This document shows positions 61,101 through 64,000 of a stretch of 64,000 bases of DNA, one piece after another. This DNA comes from Emmonsiellopsis sp. PD_33 (Eukaryota; Ascomycota; Eurotiomycetes; Onygenales; Ajellomycetaceae): positions 62,001 through 126,000 of the forward strand of contig JANTQF010000034.1 in NCBI GenBank assembly GCA_032988165.1, read 5' to 3'. The notes under the pieces were generated by a model. It was not told the DNA's origin. It saw nothing but the letters and a program-made list of their open reading frames with translations, and searched no databases. A program made the translations under genes and the position numbers. How positions within the stretch are numbered: position 1 is the stretch's first letter; each line of letters begins with the position of its first letter.

Positions 61101-63644
61101 GTCTGCCTTGAAAGCTCAGCTTAATAATGTAAAGAAGCTGAATGATAGCTAACTTATTAAGCTTCTAAATTAGCTTGTAAAGCTATTATTCTCTTTTTCT
61201 TTATGTTATCATCATATCATTAATCTTAGAGGGAAAATTAATTTGCTGACTTAGAGTTTAGACTAGATAGCTTTAACATTCAGACTTAAGACTATCATTA
61301 ATAGCTGCAGAAATCTTGATTGAATCTACACTACTAACAGCACTTTTCATTATTTTTATAAAAAGTGCTATCCTGCCCACTCAGAGGATCTTCTTTAGAT
61401 ATATTATATGAAGCACACTACCCTCTCTTCCATTACTCTGCTGAACTGGGCAAGCATGTTGAAGAACCTCAGCCTGAAAAATATAAATATAAATCTCACA
61501 TTAAATGGCTGAGATGTAGATGGCTCTTTATCTCTTCTAATTTTCTTCTAGCTCTAAATAGAGATGACTGTGGGAAATATGCTCATTACATACAACACAC
61601 TTGAAAAGATAGTAGCACATGAATGGGACATGTACTCATTCTATTAGTAAAAGAATCAGAAGTTACTGAGGTAGCTCCACACAATACTCTATAAAATTAT
61701 CTAGTAGATAATTTACCAGGACTCAGTTTATTATATCTAATATGTCATTCTTCATTTAGATCATCAGATGAGACTCATTTTCTATTCTTATTACATTAAG
61801 TTCATTAGAAAGAGAGATAGCATATTTTTCCAGTATATTAATATTAACATTTAATATCTTACTGAGAAGAATCACAGTGTAAATATGATTTAAGAGTCTG
61901 TTAGTATAATAAATGAGGATCATGCAAACTGCATAACTGTAATCCCTAGTATGCATTGCTGTGTCTCTAAGTGGAATCACCAACTTTATGAAAGAGGGTT
62001 TCTAAATGGTAAAATTATTCAGGATGTCTCCCTATAGATACTTACTGATCAAAATTTACAGGATTTCAAGATCAGCTAGAAGACTGTTTCTTGTAAGTAG
62101 AGAAATATGTAAATCATCATATCATACATTTCCCATGAGAGTATAGGCTCAGTTATGATTAAGCAGAGAATAATACTTTCATAATTCATTGAGATTCAGA
62201 AAGATAATAAGTCTTTAGAAGTTTCAGAGAGTAACACATGAGAGTAACTCTTACAGGTAAATTAAGATCTCATATATAAATCTTTGATACTTTCTAGCCT
62301 GCCTGTTCTGTACAGCAGCATTTCTTATCACTTTTCTGCTACTATAGCTGTGACAGGTCTTAGTGCACTTTCTGAAGCTTTGATTGAATGTTGGTAATAA
62401 GATGATCCTCTAGTTTAAAGAGAGTAATAAATTTTTTTTAGCCTGATGCCTGATTAGCCAGTTAAGAATTATATTCTAGCCTGATGCAAGAGAGCTGTAG
62501 GGGCTGTAGTTCATACCTTTATAACTATAATAGATGCTAAGAAACAGCTATTTGACTAGTAGAGTTTTTTTTACTACTACTATAATAATATTCCTCTTAA
62601 TTCTATCATTGGTGATTATGTAGCTGCAAAAGGAGATGCCATTAGAATCTCAGTTCATAATTATAAGGAGATAGATGCTAGCTAGTCAATTCAGTTAATT
62701 ATGATTTCCTGCCTCAGGGCTGGGAAATGTTTTGGCCAATCAGAGCCCACTGTCATGCTATAGTTACTACCCTTACTACCACTAATGTATATTTATTTTT
62801 CTTGCTATATTACTCAGCTTGCTTCCTCTATGCCATGTTTTCCCTATATCTTCCTTATTTTTTTTATTTTCTATGCTCAGTGTTTATCTTCCTTGCAGTG
62901 TCTACTTTTCTTTCTATATTTACTTATCTATATATATCTTACTCTGCACCTTCTGCTGCTGATTTTACCTGCTGTGTTTTCTTTCTCTCTACTCTTTATT
63001 TTTTTTTTCTTGTGTCTCTTTTATCTTTATCTTTCATACCACTTGCCTCAATCTTTATTCACTACTTGTCATCAGCTACCCTGCTTTTCCTTATGGTGGG
63101 ACTATAGATCTTATCACATATAAGATCATTAGCATAAAGCTATATACTTACAGGCCACCCTGCCTATATAGAGTATATTCTTTCTTTATTATTAACCTGC
63201 TCATTCATTTCTCTAGGCCTCACTTCTGCTCAGCAGTTTACACACTCTAGGGCCACATTCTGCCCTCCTCTCATTTAGAAACCTCTTACTGATCCTGTTT
63301 CAGCTCTTATCTCTATCTCTAGCTATAAAGCTCATCACCCCACAATTTCATGGTTCAAGCTGTTAATGAACCATCCTGCCTGAGCCTCTATCTAAAAATG
63401 CCAGCTATATTTACTGTAGCTCTGAAAGGGCTTCATCATTACTGACTTACTCATCCATTTCTGAGCTACCTTCCTGCCTCAATGTAGTTACTTTCTTATA
63501 AACAGATAATTTAACACACAGCACATGGCCACTTATCAGCTGACTTTAAGATAACATAGTCAGATCAATTTTAGGATAATATATTTATAGCCACTGCCCT
63601 TGCTGCAAAGCTGAGCCATTCTTTTATTCATTAGGTCAGCAAAT
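61101..63644. other. G4 3' region, uncharacterised
   Basis: 2.5 kb before the polypurine tract. A frame at 61365-61604 (KYKSHIKWLRCRWLFISSNF) and its continuation look mildly coding. From 62720 the plus strand becomes strongly pyrimidine-rich; the open frames there (62727-63123) are Phe/Leu/Ser-rich composition products. Confidence 0.45.
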
Positions 63645-63660
63645 TAGGGGGAGGGGAGAT
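63645..63660 (+). other. Polypurine tract of G4
   Basis: AGGGGGAGGGGAGA directly upstream of the 3' LTR, the expected plus-strand primer site. Confidence 0.8.
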
Positions 63661-63661
63661 A

Positions 63662-63982
63662 TGTGGTAGAGATTCATCATTAGATCAGATCAATTTTTCA
63701 CTGAGGCTTTTACTACCAAGTGTATCATGAAGATAGATATTTTTCTTTCATTGTAAGACTTCATCAGTTCATTCATTTATGGATTTCTCATGCATATATA
63801 TGCTTCTTTGAGATAGATCTTTTATTTCTTTTGTGTATTGCCTTATCATTCTATTACTATATTGTTTTATACTATAGATTGCCAATACATTCCTCTGCTT
63901 CAACATCAATATCAGTTCTTTTCTTGTGTTTGCTACTGCCCTGTTCAGTGCTGCCTGACACACACACTCTATCCTCACTTCA
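63662..63982 (+). repeat. 3' LTR of G4
   Basis: 321 bp, homologous end to end with 50895-51215, ending CTTCA before the GTAG duplication. Confidence 0.92.
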
Positions 63983-64000
63983 GTAGTAGTCTATATAAAG
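63983..64000 (-). mobile_element. Resumption of chromovirus C3 after the nested G4 element
   Basis: GTAG target copy followed by TAGTCTATATAAAG, matching C1 TAATCTACATAAAG at about 26778. The element continues beyond the window. Confidence 0.8.

Larger units (their letters stand above)
50895..63982 (+). mobile_element. 13.1-kb Gypsy-type LTR retrotransposon nested in C3 (family G4)
   Basis: Two 321-bp direct LTRs (50895-51215 and 63662-63982) share TGTG(A/G)T..., the TTTCACT(A/G)AG block and a long conserved centre. A 4-bp GTAG flanks both ends (50891-50894 and 63983-63986); removing the element plus one GTAG restores the C1-like RT sequence, which proves the insertion. The order gag, protease, RT, integrase on the plus strand makes it Gypsy type, unrelated in sequence to C1-C3. 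A purine tract AGGGGGAGGGGAGA precedes the 3' LTR (63645-63660). Without the internal Tc1-like element it is about 11.4 kb, of which about 4.2 kb lies between integrase and 3' LTR. Confidence 0.93.

Noticed and set aside
62727..63123. Phe/Leu/Ser-rich open frames that resemble membrane proteins
   Set aside because: They come from a pyrimidine-rich tract inside the G4 3' region; two frames are open at once and composition explains both.
1..64000. tRNA or rRNA genes
   Set aside because: Read by eye, no cloverleaf with conserved TTCGANTC-type arm or rRNA core sequence was found; a covariance-model search would be decisive.

Overview
The window looks like a chromosome segment of a filamentous ascomycete, probably a Eurotiomycete. 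I lean to an Onygenales-type genome, but only weakly. The genes have short introns (53-95 nt) with GT..AG ends and CTNA(A/C)-type branch sites, and the protein families (Spt16, Cdc50, SWIRM/Fun19-like, mitochondrial carrier) read like those of filamentous ascomycetes. The window is sharply two-phased. A GC-richer gene island (about 5.56-20.9 kb) sits between AT-rich blocks (1-5.5 kb and 20.9-64 kb) made of decayed transposable elements. In those blocks I saw almost no CG dinucleotide; the only ones I noticed are in one transposon terminus near 56.42 kb.

Gene island: a mitochondrial carrier gene (6702-8119, minus) is divergent from SPT16 (8679-12128, plus) across a 0.56 kb shared promoter. SPT16 converges on a CDC50/LEM3 flippase-subunit gene (13131-14725, minus). 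A TA-flanked pogo/Fot1-type DNA transposon (14993-17040) has landed upstream of CDC50. Beyond it lies a SWIRM-domain gene (17985-19079, minus). Exon structures were rebuilt by following reading frame, splice signals and family conservation; all four models close in frame. The carrier gene needs a 7-nt microexon.

Right AT-rich block: a 203-bp MITE marks the edge. Then come three copies (C1 21647-29200 minus; C2 30189-37680 plus; C3 45830-50894 minus, continuing at 63983) of one chromodomain-bearing Gypsy (chromovirus) family with 318-320 bp LTRs. C1 and C2 have perfect 5-bp target duplications. Between C2 and C3 lies a Tad1-like LINE (about 37.7-44.2 kb) whose frame is open apart from nonsense codons. 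C3 is split by a second, 13.1-kb Gypsy element (50895-63982), which itself carries a Tc1-like DNA transposon (56417-58145). All transposon genes seen are broken by nonsense changes of C-to-T/G-to-A type.

Most interesting is an antisense gene carried by all three chromovirus copies between the integrase/chromodomain and the 3' LTR. It has a conserved acidic/Lys/Asn-rich stretch, a Cys- and Tyr-rich segment and, in C1, an intron with near-perfect signals (GTGAGT, TACTAAC, TAG). I do not recognise its product.
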